Below are positions 11,233 through 19,235 of a stretch of DNA of 64,000 nucleotides, piece by piece (within the stretch, counting starts at the first letter, position 1; each line of letters starts with the position of its first letter). Below the pieces are notes generated by a model that was not told the origin of the DNA, searched no databases, and saw nothing but the letters and a program-made list of their open reading frames with translations. The position numbers and the translations under genes were made by a program. Origin of the DNA: Betaproteobacteria bacterium UKL13-2. GTDB lineage: Bacteria; Pseudomonadota; Gammaproteobacteria; Burkholderiales; Usitatibacteraceae. The DNA is taken from the NCBI GenBank assembly GCA_001602455.1, contig CP012157.1, positions 739,733 to 803,732 of the forward strand. Direction: 5' to 3'.

Positions 11233-12309
11233 ATGACACGACAGCTCGCCAGCGCATTTGCTTTTGCGTGGCTGATATGTGCTCTTGGGTTGTTGGCACT
11301 GTTGCAAAGTCGACTGGCGCATCGCTGGCTAGACCGCACCGATAAGCACCATGCAATGCATGCGGTCGCGGTGCCGAGGCTAGGAGGGCTGGTTCTCATC
11401 ACTGCAGGGGCGCTGAGTGTCCTGCTTGTCGGTGGAATCGATCACGCGACTACGTTAATGTTGACAATCAGTTGGGTCGCGCTGTTGCTCGCTTGCGCCT
11501 CGTTCATGGACGACATACTTGGGCTTTCGCCAGCCGTTCGCTTGGTGATGCACCTAGCCGCAGCCGCAACCGTGACGAGCGCCAGCGGGCTAGGGCTGGA
11601 TCGAGCCAGCAGTGTGACGGGTGTTTGGGCGTTCACTTACGCAGGGCTCGCGATTCTGGCCATTCTGGCCATTGCATGGATGACTAACCTCTATAACTTC
11701 ATGGACGGCGCGAATGGGCTCGCCGGATTCATGGGCATCATCGGGTTTGGCACGATGTCTTGGGTCGCGGGTCAGCATTCGCAGTGGTCACTGGCGCTGA
11801 TTTGTGCAGCAGTATCTGGTGCGTGCTTCGGTTTTCTCGTGTTTAACTTTCCCAGAGCGCGCATTTTCATGGGCGATGGCGGCTCCATTCCGCTTGGGTT
11901 TCTTGCTGCGTCTCTCGGCCTCTATGGGTATCAGCACGGCGTTTGGACGTGGGCATTTCCCCTGCTCGTCTTTAGCCCGTTTGTGGTGGATGCCACCGTG
12001 ACGCTTGCCAAGCGCATCGCAGCCGGCGCACGCATTTGGGAGGCGCATCGCCAGCACTATTATCACCGCTTGATTCTAGATTGCGGTTGGTCGCATACGC
12101 GCACGGCACTGGTCTACGCGGCGCTGATGGTGGCAACATCTGGATACAGCTTAATGTTGTTGCCAACCCGCCTCGGTGATGGCGAGAATGCGCGGGAGAT
12201 CGGCGATGTGCTGCTCTATCTCGCACCGTGGGCAGTCATCTATGCGAGCCTCATTGCTGCGCTCGAGTGGCGGCTGCGGTCGGCTCGGCTGAGGAAAAAT
12301 CGTGCTTAA
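11233..12309 (+). CDS. WecA/WbpL-like undecaprenyl-phosphate sugar-phosphate transferase (glycosyltransferase 4 family)
   Basis: A 358-residue polytopic inner-membrane protein of the MraY/WecA family. It would transfer a HexNAc-1-phosphate from a UDP-sugar to undecaprenyl phosphate, starting a surface glycan. Visible motifs are SFMDDILGLSP (Asp-Asp, Mg binding), NLYNFMDGANGLAG, FMGDGGSIPLGF and the late HRQHYYHR loop characteristic of WecA-type enzymes. About ten hydrophobic segments span the chain. I start it at the ATG at 11233, because the earlier in-frame GTG at 11197 lies inside the terminator hairpin. The neighbour at 12588 is a WbpM/PglF-like dehydratase; WbpL/WbpM pairs of this type occur in O-antigen loci. 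No other glycosyltransferase is visible here. Confidence 0.88.
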   Translation: MTRQLASAFAFAWLICALGLLALLQSRLAHRWLDRTDKHHAMHAVAVPRLGGLVLITAGALSVLLVGGIDHATTLMLTISWVALLLACASFMDDILGLSPAVRLVMHLAAAATVTSASGLGLDRASSVTGVWAFTYAGLAILAILAIAWMTNLYNFMDGANGLAGFMGIIGFGTMSWVAGQHSQWSLALICAAVSGACFGFLVFNFPRARIFMGDGGSIPLGFLAASLGLYGYQHGVWTWAFPLLVFSPFVVDATVTLAKRIAAGARIWEAHRQHYYHRLILDCGWSHTRTALVYAALMVATSGYSLMLLPTRLGDGENAREIGDVLLYLAPWAVIYASLIAALEWRLRSARLRKNRA

Positions 12310-12363
12310 CCCTAACAACGGCAGTGATTTGCCGATGGTTAATGCTCGCGGCACCGTTGCACA

Positions 12364-12407
12364 CCCATGGCAAACCCATGGCACACCCATGGCACACCCA
12401 TGGCACA
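12364..12407. repeat. 11-bp tandem repeat, four copies
   Basis: The unit CCCATGGCACA occurs four times head to tail; the first copy ends CAAA. It lies in the 278-bp gap between the sugar-phosphate transferase and the dehydratase. The remainder of the gap holds no recognisable gene. The period is not a multiple of three, consistent with non-coding sequence. Copy number could vary by slippage. Confidence 0.85.
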
Positions 12408-12587
12408 ACATCACGAGGCGCAATCGACAACCCGCAGTCATCTAGGTGATGTTAGTGCCCGTGCAGCTTCCATCATGATGCCTTGGGTGTTAACATGGCA
12501 CATTCAGCTTTCAGTCGCCGAGTTGCAAATTCGGCGGCACACATTAACAAAAAAAACCATGTCAGCGAACGATGATCGAGGGACGAA

Positions 12588-14495
12588 ATGATGTCCTTTT
12601 CAGTCAATGAACGTGCAATCCTTGCGTTCATCCATGATGTTGTTATGTTGTGCCTGTCATGGGTAGCCGTACTTCTCCTATTCGGTTTTGCCGATAAATC
12701 AAACGCAGGCAGCTTGCCTGTTTCGGCGTTGCAGGTGCTGTTTGTTGCCGTGCCAGTGCAAGCGACGGTTGCCGCGATTTTCGGGATGTACCAAGGCTTA
12801 TGGCGTTACGCGAGCTTGCCGGATGTCCAACGTATTGTCGCGACTGTCGTTGCCGGGACGCTCGCCGCTGCCGCAACGCTCTGGGCGGGCGATTGGATGG
12901 GCGCTCTTGTCTTCTCGCATTTCTTCGTGCAATCACTTCTGTTAGTGGTTTTGATGGCCGGAAGTCGCATCGCCTACCGTTCATGGAAAGAGTGGGCCGT
13001 CTATGGCCGGTCGGATGACCAAGGCTCGCCGGTGCTGATTCTTGGCGCGGGTGATGCGGCAGTTGGTTTGTTAAAAGAAATTATGCGCAGTCGCGATTGG
13101 CGAGTGGTGGGCTTGCTCGATGATGACGGCAATAAGCGCAATCGACTCATCCATGGAGTGCGCGTGATCGGTGCGCTCGATGAACTGCCTCGCATTGCGC
13201 GGCTACTTAAGGTCAGACACGTCATCATCGCGATGCCATCGGTGGCCTACCAGAAGCGCCGCCAGATTATCGAAATCTGTAATCGCGCCCGTGTGACCGT
13301 CATGACGGTACCAAAATTCGGTGAGGTCTCGACGACTGCCAATATGTTGGCTGGAAAAACATCGGCAGCCAAAATTCGCCGCCTGTCATTTGAAGATCTG
13401 GTCAAGCGCGAGCCAATTACCTTGGATGATGCTGGCTTGCACGATTTGCTCACCAACAAAGTTGTGATGGTGACTGGTGCGGGTGGCTCCATTGGCTCCG
13501 AGCTTTGTCGCCAAATCGCGGCCTATCAACCGTCGATGTTGGTGTTGTTCGAGCAAAATGAATTTGCACAGTACAAGATTGAGCAATCGCTGCGTGACGA
13601 ATTTGAAAACTTGCCGATTGCCAGCGTCATCGGTGACGTGAAGAATGTACGACGGGTCAATCAAACATTGCACCAATACGCGCCTTCGATTGTCTTCCAC
13701 GCCGCCGCTTATAAACATGTACCGTTGATGGAAGAAAGCAATGCTTGGGAGGCGGTGCAAAACAACGTACTCGGCACCCTTGTGTTGGCGCAGTCGGCGA
13801 TCGAATACAACGTCAAAAAGTTTGTGCTGATCTCGACGGACAAGGCGGTTAATCCCACCAACGTGATGGGTGCGACCAAACGTCTTTCGGAAATGGTTTG
13901 TCAGGCATTACAACAGAGCGGTGGCGAAACACGTTTTGAGATGGTGCGGTTTGGCAATGTGCTGGGCAGCGCCGGCAGTGTGATCGCCCGTTTTGAGGAA
14001 CAAATCGCGCGTGGCGGGCCGGTGACCGTCACCCATCCCGAAATGGTTCGTTATTTCATGTCCATCCCTGAAGCCGCGCAGTTGGTGTTGCAGGCGGGTG
14101 CCATGGGCCTTGGTGGTGAGGTGTTCGTGCTCGATATGGGCGAGGCGATTCGTATTGTCGATCTTGCGCACGACATGATTCGTTTGTCAGAAGCGACCGA
14201 CGATGAGATCAAAGTAATCTATACGGGGCTGCGTCCCGGTGAGAAGCTGTTCGAAGAGTTGCTCATGGATGATGAGCATACCCGTGCCACACCCCATCCA
14301 AAACTGCGTGTCGCGAAAGCCCGCGAGGTCACCCAAGACTTCATTCAAACCCTCAGTGCGTGGCTGTATCAAGACAAGTTGCCGGAAGACTCTGACGTTC
14401 GTCGTGACCTGAAACGTTGGGTGCCCGAGTATGTGGCGCAAGTACGGCCAAAGCTGAAATCCGTAGCGGGTGGCGCAGGACGGAAGTCGGCGTAG
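12588..14495 (+). CDS. Nucleotide-sugar 4,6-dehydratase, PglF/WbpM/CapD family
   Basis: A 635-residue membrane-anchored short-chain dehydrogenase family enzyme. Four hydrophobic segments occupy roughly residues 10-130. A CoA-binding-like Rossmann region follows (VLILGAGDAAVGLL). The catalytic NAD-binding domain begins at TGAGGSIGSELCRQI (about 297). The active-site segment is STDKAVNPTNVMGATKR, with Met in place of the usual catalytic Tyr, as in WbpM/PglF-type enzymes. The family converts UDP-GlcNAc to UDP-4-keto-6-deoxy-GlcNAc for QuiNAc, FucNAc or bacillosamine synthesis; the exact product cannot be read from sequence. The start is ATG-ATG after GGGACGAA. It most likely works with the transferase at 11233. 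Confidence 0.88.
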   Translation: MMSFSVNERAILAFIHDVVMLCLSWVAVLLLFGFADKSNAGSLPVSALQVLFVAVPVQATVAAIFGMYQGLWRYASLPDVQRIVATVVAGTLAAAATLWAGDWMGALVFSHFFVQSLLLVVLMAGSRIAYRSWKEWAVYGRSDDQGSPVLILGAGDAAVGLLKEIMRSRDWRVVGLLDDDGNKRNRLIHGVRVIGALDELPRIARLLKVRHVIIAMPSVAYQKRRQIIEICNRARVTVMTVPKFGEVSTTANMLAGKTSAAKIRRLSFEDLVKREPITLDDAGLHDLLTNKVVMVTGAGGSIGSELCRQIAAYQPSMLVLFEQNEFAQYKIEQSLRDEFENLPIASVIGDVKNVRRVNQTLHQYAPSIVFHAAAYKHVPLMEESNAWEAVQNNVLGTLVLAQSAIEYNVKKFVLISTDKAVNPTNVMGATKRLSEMVCQALQQSGGETRFEMVRFGNVLGSAGSVIARFEEQIARGGPVTVTHPEMVRYFMSIPEAAQLVLQAGAMGLGGEVFVLDMGEAIRIVDLAHDMIRLSEATDDEIKVIYTGLRPGEKLFEELLMDDEHTRATPHPKLRVAKAREVTQDFIQTLSAWLYQDKLPEDSDVRRDLKRWVPEYVAQVRPKLKSVAGGAGRKSA

Positions 14496-14516
14496 TTTGT
14501 TGCTTGGGTGCCCAAT

Positions 14517-14546
14517 AAAAAAGCCGCACGGTGTGCGGCTTTTTCT
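14517..14546. terminator. Bidirectional rho-independent terminator
   Basis: AAAAAAGCCGCAC / GTGCGGCTTTTT forms a 9-bp GC-rich stem flanked by A and T runs. It therefore serves both the dehydratase (plus) and the convergent lipoprotein gene (minus). Confidence 0.9.
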
Positions 14547-14564
14547 TTCTGAGTTCACCACAGC

Positions 14565-16670
14565 CTAATCGTCGATCCTCACCGTAGCAGTTGTCTCAAG
14601 CCCGCTCGGCGCCTTCACCGTTATGCGCAGGTCACCTGATGTGCGGGTATTGGTACAAACATAGGGCAAGTCAGCTGTTCCCGATCCGAATTGCCTCGCG
14701 TCGCTCTCGACAGATACGGCGAATGTGATCACACCGCTTGCATTGCTTGAAGGACCGACGTTTGAATTGGGCACCGTGAAACTTGTTGGAAGCGAGGTAA
14801 TTGTTCCGTTGGTTGTTGTAAATGATACCGTCGTCCCCGCAGGCATTACGTTGTCATTCTGATCTCGAACAGTGAACACCACTTGTTGTGGCGCTGGTTT
14901 TGTAAATTGGCCCGTTCCGCAAGTGGCGAAGGAGACGCGATCACTTGGTGCGTTCGAGGATATCTTGGCAGATGAACTTGAGAAAACCACCGTAGCCCTG
15001 CCGCGAACATGGATACTTTTCTGCGCGCTGCATGAACCCGCCGCACTGCCGCCAGTAATGGCTTCGTTACAACTTACGCCATTAAATTTGCCGTCGCCAC
15101 CGTCGTATGCGGCGTTGTTATTGAAGTCGACGAATGGCTCAGTTGCATCCCGTACACGATTTTCATTCACATCGAGCCAAGCTTCGGGTAGGTCGGTCGA
15201 ATTTCCATTGAGATCCACGAGTTCGGTCACCGGCGATATATCAAACCAGCCATTACCGTTTTTATCCGTGAACGATTCTTCACCAATTGCATAGGCTAAG
15301 ATCGCGACCCGTCCGTTGGTCGGCCGGAAATTTTGACTTGTTAGCGTCGTACTGCACACACCGCCTACTGTTGTGCAAGTACTGCCGATCGAGCCACCGG
15401 CCGAGGTGAAGTTCACCACCGTGCCGTTTGGAACCGGGTTGCTGAAGCGGTCTGCAAGTCGGGCAGTGATTTGTGTCGCAGTGCCGTCGATATCCCCGCC
15501 TTCAATGTTCGGGGTGGATACAGACAGCGAGAAACCGCCTTGCGACGGCACGCCGGTCGAGACGCTTAGTTGGTCCGATTGTGTTGATAGCGTCTGCCCT
15601 GCGGAAGTGGTGCTCGCAGTGACGCGCACCGGCGTGCTAACGGTACCTGCGCTAACGGTCGTCACCGCAAGTCCGGTGGCGTCTGATGTGGCGCTGCTCG
15701 GCGTGAGGCTAAGTCCACCAACGCTAGTGTTGAGTGCGAATTGAACGACTCGACCACCGATCGGATTGCCTCCCACGTCAACGACTTTGAATGTGACCAA
15801 TGACGTTTCTTGTCGGCCCACGCCGCCCGTGCCACGCAGCGCGATGGAAGTCGGCTGTGCAGAGACAAACTGAATCGAGCCTACCGCCGGCGCTGCTACG
15901 GTGACCACACCAGTGGAGGACAGTGTCGTGCCGGTAATTGTCGCGGTGATCGTATCGGCCGCGGCGCAACCAATGTCTCGATAGGTGGCGCTGGCGACAC
16001 CATTGACCGTCGTTGCACTGGATGTCAACGCCGCTTTTCCGCTGAGCGCACAGGGCGACGTAAATTTGACTTCCAACGGCACGGCCGACGGTTGCCCACC
16101 CGAAGAAACAGTGACACTCAAGCCCGTGGTGCCAAATGCAGATAGTGTCGACGATTGAATCGATACTGGGCTGATCGTCACATTCGCGGCGCCAACGGAG
16201 TACCCAATCGACTGACTTAACGCAACTGGTGTCGCGGTGCTGGCAACGGATGCCGCCGCGCTGACAGTGCCTGCGCCGGCGACGGAGAAGCTCGCCGCGC
16301 TCAGGTTAATGCTTGCGACACCATTGGCATCAGTCAGGGCGGTGCCTGTGGCTGGTGTAAATGTGGCAAGACTCGTGTCCGTTGTGAATGTGACCACAAC
16401 GCCGACCAAAGGTGTGGTGCCATTCTTGATGGTGGCGTTGACCTTGGCGGGGTTGCCAAACGCAATCGAGGTGCGGGCAGTCGTCGTGGTCAGGTCCGTT
16501 AGCGTGATCGTCATGGTCGGCGTGCTAGAAGATATCACGCCGTCGCTGGAAACGGCACCGCTGCCACAGCCTGCCAGCCCAGCGCTAACGGCAATCATTA
16601 CGGTAAGCGCACGCAACACAGAGGTGAAGCGCTTAAAACCACCAGACATTTTGTGCATTGACGAGACCAT
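14565..16670 (-). CDS. Large Ig-like (Big_1/invasin-type) repeat lipoprotein, paralogue of the 8610 gene
   Basis: A predicted lipoprotein with lipobox LAGC after a hydrophobic segment. The start is uncertain: the frame is open to 16760, but the Met at 16670 (MVSSMHKM) gives a compact signal of 35 residues. Mets at 16658 and 16649 are alternatives, and none has a clear ribosome site. The order copies the 8610 protein. It has one Ig-like repeat (VVTFTTDTSLATFTP, ALTDANGVASI), then shared segments SFGTTGLSVTVSS-like, SIALRGTGGVGRQETS and DVGGNPIGG, then acidic DxNxNGxxD repeats (DKNGNGWFD, DVNENRVRD, DFNNNAAYD). A C-terminal Ig-like segment with PAGTTVSFTTTNG follows. It lacks one of the two N-terminal repeats of its paralogue, which accounts for most of the 100-residue length difference. 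Function is unknown; a surface role is inferred. Confidence 0.78.
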   Translation of the reverse strand: MVSSMHKMSGGFKRFTSVLRALTVMIAVSAGLAGCGSGAVSSDGVISSSTPTMTITLTDLTTTTARTSIAFGNPAKVNATIKNGTTPLVGVVVTFTTDTSLATFTPATGTALTDANGVASINLSAASFSVAGAGTVSAAASVASTATPVALSQSIGYSVGAANVTISPVSIQSSTLSAFGTTGLSVTVSSGGQPSAVPLEVKFTSPCALSGKAALTSSATTVNGVASATYRDIGCAAADTITATITGTTLSSTGVVTVAAPAVGSIQFVSAQPTSIALRGTGGVGRQETSLVTFKVVDVGGNPIGGRVVQFALNTSVGGLSLTPSSATSDATGLAVTTVSAGTVSTPVRVTASTTSAGQTLSTQSDQLSVSTGVPSQGGFSLSVSTPNIEGGDIDGTATQITARLADRFSNPVPNGTVVNFTSAGGSIGSTCTTVGGVCSTTLTSQNFRPTNGRVAILAYAIGEESFTDKNGNGWFDISPVTELVDLNGNSTDLPEAWLDVNENRVRDATEPFVDFNNNAAYDGGDGKFNGVSCNEAITGGSAAGSCSAQKSIHVRGRATVVFSSSSAKISSNAPSDRVSFATCGTGQFTKPAPQQVVFTVRDQNDNVMPAGTTVSFTTTNGTITSLPTSFTVPNSNVGPSSNASGVITFAVSVESDARQFGSGTADLPYVCTNTRTSGDLRITVKAPSGLETTATVRIDD

Positions 16671-16821
16671 TTGTTTTTGTTTGCGACACACGAAAGGCTT
16701 ACGCATTTCACGAAGGATGATTTCCGCTGATCTGGGCGTCGTCTTGGTTGCACGCGCCACCGTGCTGCGGATTCAACCGTTAACGTACACCACCACTGCC
16801 TAACCCGGATTACATGAAATA

Positions 16822-16982
16822 GGGTACTTCTCATCACCTACTGCGCGGGCGAATTTATCCGTTCCCGAGTTTGTCAAATTCGTCGCCGTACAATGGGTAC
16901 GTGTCCCGCGTTCGCCAACCCCGTCACCGCCAACCCCGTCACCGCCAACGTCCCCCGCTTGCGACGGTTTTTAGAGGTTCCC
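16822..16982 (-). repeat. Dispersed repeat family B, copy 1 (minus orientation)
   Basis: Read on the minus strand it starts GGGAACCTCTAAAAACCGTC and ends GAGAAGTACCC. It matches the copies at 23067-23200 and 45459-45592, sharing the core GGGACACGTACCC, TGTACGGCGA and TTCGCCCGCGCAGTAGGT. It is longer than the others because of a 15-bp internal duplication (CGCCAACCCCGTCAC twice). It sits about 90 bp beyond the 3' end of the tRNA-Arg gene. Confidence 0.8.
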
Positions 16983-17072
16983 AATACAAGAGCAAAAACA
17001 AAAACACTATTATCCACGGCGCTTTCCAGACGATTTTGCTTCAAGCTGCCCGTGGATGCTAGACCTTTAATA

Positions 17073-17149
17073 TGGCGCGCCCGACACGATTCGAACGTGC
17101 GACTTCCACCTTCGGAGGGTGGCACTCTATCCATCTGAGCTACGGGCGC
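17073..17149 (-). tRNA. tRNA-Arg, anticodon CCG
   Basis: A 77-nt cloverleaf on the minus strand. Acceptor GCGCCCG pairs with CGGGCGC. The D-stem is GCTC/GAGT. Anticodon arm CCACC-CTCCGAA-GGTGG carries anticodon CCG, which reads CGG codons. The T-arm is GCACG-TTCGAAT-CGTGT. Discriminator G and CCA are encoded. No paired upstream promoter was identified with confidence. Confidence 0.95.
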
Positions 17150-17405
17150 TTGACGAAAGTTTACCATTTTGAATAGGTCAAAATGACCGCGTGGGTGCTG
17201 GGGTGTTTGGGTGCCCTTGCGCTCTTGTGTCCTTGCGCCCTTGTGTCCTTGTGCCCTTGTGCACCAGACCTTACGCCCCAGACCTTACGCATCGAGTGGT
17301 ACATCAACGTCGCATCGCGGTTCACCGCTCTTTTTACAGCGCGGTGAAGTATTGCTACAGTTGTTTTGACACAGTTTCTGCCACGCAGACGCCCAGCCTC
17401 CCCAT

Positions 17406-17448
17406 GTCATTCCGACAGAGCCCATCGGGCGACGAGGAATCTCATCCG
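17406..17448 (+). repeat. Half-copy of hairpin repeat family C
   Basis: GTCATTCCGA followed by CGAGGAATCTCATCC matches the left arm of the units in the 54023-54702 array. The right arm (GGGATGAGATCCC...CGGGATGAC) is missing, so this is a truncated or decayed copy. Confidence 0.65.
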
Positions 17449-17464
17449 TCTGTACCTGCCCCGC

Positions 17465-17572
17465 GTTTGTATCCGCGTTTGTATCTGCGTTTGTATCTGC
17501 GTTTGTATCTGCGTTTGTATCCGCGTTTGTATCTGCGTTTGTATCTGCGTTTGTATCTGCGTTTGTAGCTCG
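17465..17572. repeat. 12-bp tandem repeat, nine units
   Basis: The unit GTTTGTATCYGC occurs eight times plus a diverged ninth. The Y position runs C,T,T,T,C,T,T,T, giving a higher-order period of 48 bp. Both strands are open in several frames because 12 is a multiple of three, but there is no start with a ribosome site and no domain. I treat it as non-coding. Confidence 0.9.
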
Positions 17573-17701
17573 CCGTCGTCCCAGCTTATCCTGCGCGGCA
17601 AATGAGGGCCTTGCCCACAAACCGGAAAAACATACACTCACGCCCATTCAACTGCCGTTTCTAGGATAATGTCAAAAATTCGCATTGACTGAGGCAAAAA
17701 A

Positions 17702-18235
17702 ATGAGTGAGCAACATTCCCACAACACCGATGAAAAGAGTGGAAATCCTGTTGGGGCGGCGATTGCTGTTTTTGTAGGTACGATCGGATTGGTCATCGGC
17801 ATCATGCTGTTGGCGCAATTTGCCATCGGCACCCGCACGTTGGGCGCGGGCTTAGATAAAGACAAGGCTGAAGCCGCTGTCAAGGCCAATATTGCGCCCG
17901 TCGTCATGATTGCGACGTCCAATCCCGTTGACGCGGCACCGGCAACGCCAGCGGCGGCTCCGGTGGCCGCTCCGGTCAAGGTTGCCAGTGGCGACAGCGT
18001 CTACAAGGCGGCGTGCGCGGCGTGTCACACGGCGGGTGTCGCGGGCGCCCCCAAGACCGGCGACAAGAGTCAATGGGCTCCGCGCATGGCGCAAGGTAAG
18101 GACACGCTTTATAAACACGCCATTGTGGGATTCCAAGGCAAAGTTGGCGTGATGCCCGCCAAGGGGGGCAATACGGCACTTTCCGACGCAGACGTGAAGG
18201 CGGCCGTGGACTTCATGTTGGTATCGGCGAAGTGA
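17702..18235 (+). CDS. Membrane-anchored c-type cytochrome (cytochrome c5-like)
   Basis: A 177-residue protein with one N-terminal membrane anchor (about 18-42), an Ala/Pro-rich linker (80-92) and a single-heme domain. The heme site is CAACH at 105-109, and Met151 in GVMPAKGG is the likely axial ligand. The fold and spacing resemble cytochrome c5/CycB-type electron carriers. It would shuttle electrons in the periplasm, tethered to the inner membrane; partners cannot be identified here. The ATG at 17702 follows GAGG about 7 nt upstream. A terminator comes right after the gene, so it is probably monocistronic. Confidence 0.88.
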   Translation: MSEQHSHNTDEKSGNPVGAAIAVFVGTIGLVIGIMLLAQFAIGTRTLGAGLDKDKAEAAVKANIAPVVMIATSNPVDAAPATPAAAPVAAPVKVASGDSVYKAACAACHTAGVAGAPKTGDKSQWAPRMAQGKDTLYKHAIVGFQGKVGVMPAKGGNTALSDADVKAAVDFMLVSAK

Positions 18236-18260
18236 ACAACGCGGGCATTGGGCAAACCAA

Positions 18261-18286
18261 AAGGGCGGATTTTCCGCCCTTTTTTG
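18261..18286 (+). terminator. Rho-independent terminator after cytochrome c
   Basis: The stem AAGGGCGGA / TCCGCCCTT with a TTT loop is followed by a T run. It lies 25 bp after the cytochrome stop and directly before apaH. Confidence 0.9.
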
Positions 18287-18302
18287 TGGGCGCAGCGGTG
18301 GC

Positions 18303-19145
18303 ATGAGCACCTACGTCATCGGCGACTTGCAGGGGTGTTTTGAGACGCTCCAAGCGTTGCTCAAACGCATTCGCTTCAATCGCCAACAGGATACGCTTTG
18401 GTTTGTCGGCGATCTTGTCAACCGTGGTGCGGGTTCACTGGCTTGCCTAAGATTCGTGAGATCACTTGGCCCAAGCGCAAAAGTGGTGCTTGGCAATCAT
18501 GACCTACATCTGCTCGCCGTGGCCGAAGGCTTCGCCACACAAAGTCAGCTCGATACACTTGACCCCATTCTCACCGCTGCCGACCGCCACACATTGCTCG
18601 ACTGGTTAAGGCGGCGGCCGCTGTTGCACGTTGAGGGTGGTTTCGCGATGGTGCATGCGGGGTTAATGCCTGAGTGGAGTTGGGCGACAGCACAAAAGTT
18701 AGCGCATGAAGTTGAAGCCCAATTGCGTGGCCCCAACTTTCGTCGCGTGCTGTCAGCCATGTATGGCGACCAGCCAATCCAGTGGCGCGACGATTTGCCC
18801 GGGCAAGCGCGGCGGCGCTTCATCATCAACACCATGACGCGAATGCGCGCACTGGATCAGCAAGGCCGACATCAGCTTAAATTCAAGTCTGGCTTGGCGC
18901 AGATGCCGGTTGGACTCCAACCGTGGTTCGACTATCCATCCGTTCGTCGGGCCAAACGTCTGCTCTACACTGGGCACTGGTCCGCGATTGGTTATCTGAG
19001 GCAGGGGCAGATCGTTGCGCTTGATACCGGCTGCATCTGGGGCGGGTCATTGACGGCAGTCAGACTCGACGATCAAAAGCGATTCACGCAACCATCCGCA
19101 GAACCGGGAAAACCCCGCGCCTTGCTCAAGACCCAGGGTGATTGA
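18303..19145 (+). CDS. apaH: Bis(5'-nucleosyl)-tetraphosphatase, symmetrical
   Basis: ApaH hydrolyses Ap4A to two ADP and also removes Np4 caps from RNA. The 280-residue protein shows the metallophosphoesterase signature: GDLQGC (7-12), GDLVNRG (about 38-44) and GNHD (about 66-69). VHAG follows mid-chain and TGHWSAIGY near the C-terminus. Length and motif order are typical of the family. The ATG at 18303 has only a weak GGTGG upstream. The preceding terminator suggests it has its own promoter in the short gap or is read at a low level. Confidence 0.95.
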   Translation: MSTYVIGDLQGCFETLQALLKRIRFNRQQDTLWFVGDLVNRGAGSLACLRFVRSLGPSAKVVLGNHDLHLLAVAEGFATQSQLDTLDPILTAADRHTLLDWLRRRPLLHVEGGFAMVHAGLMPEWSWATAQKLAHEVEAQLRGPNFRRVLSAMYGDQPIQWRDDLPGQARRRFIINTMTRMRALDQQGRHQLKFKSGLAQMPVGLQPWFDYPSVRRAKRLLYTGHWSAIGYLRQGQIVALDTGCIWGGSLTAVRLDDQKRFTQPSAEPGKPRALLKTQGD

Positions 19146-19166
19146 CCCCTCGGCGGTTGCGGTTAG

Positions 19167-19235
19167 GCAGGCAGGCAGGCAAAAAAGTGCTTGCCCACTC
19201 CTCCGCCTTCGAACGCACCCCATGCAATGCTCAGG
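19167..19235 (-). repeat. Dispersed repeat family A, copy 1
   Basis: Read on the minus strand it starts CCTGAGCATTGCATGGGGTG, continues with GTTCGAAGGCGGAGGAG and ends GGGCAAGCACTTTTTTGCCTG followed by GCCT iterations. It matches copies at 23386, 55401, 56486 and 59940. Its first TGA is the stop codon of the acyltransferase gene. Confidence 0.75.

Larger units (their letters stand above)
17150..17701. other. Gene-free, repeat-rich spacer between tRNA-Arg and cytochrome c
   Basis: About 550 bp with no supportable gene. It holds degenerate CTTGTG(T/C)CC-type simple repeats (17213-17262), a 14-bp direct repeat (CCAGACCTTACGCC, 17264-17290), half of a family C element (17406-17448) and the 12-bp array at 17465-17572. 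Long frames across it are only the repeat read as protein (Asn-Ala-Asp-Thr). Confidence 0.7.

Noticed and set aside
12495-12512. TGGCACATTCAGC as a sigma-54 promoter before the dehydratase
   Set aside because: The spacing between the GG and GC elements is two bases too short.
17404-17572. CRISPR-like array
   Set aside because: The repeats are directly contiguous 12-mers without spacers, and no cas genes are present.
17285-17647. Minus-strand frame encoding Asn-Ala-Asp-Thr repeats
   Set aside because: It arises from the 12-bp tandem repeat; no start signal and no flanking conserved sequence.
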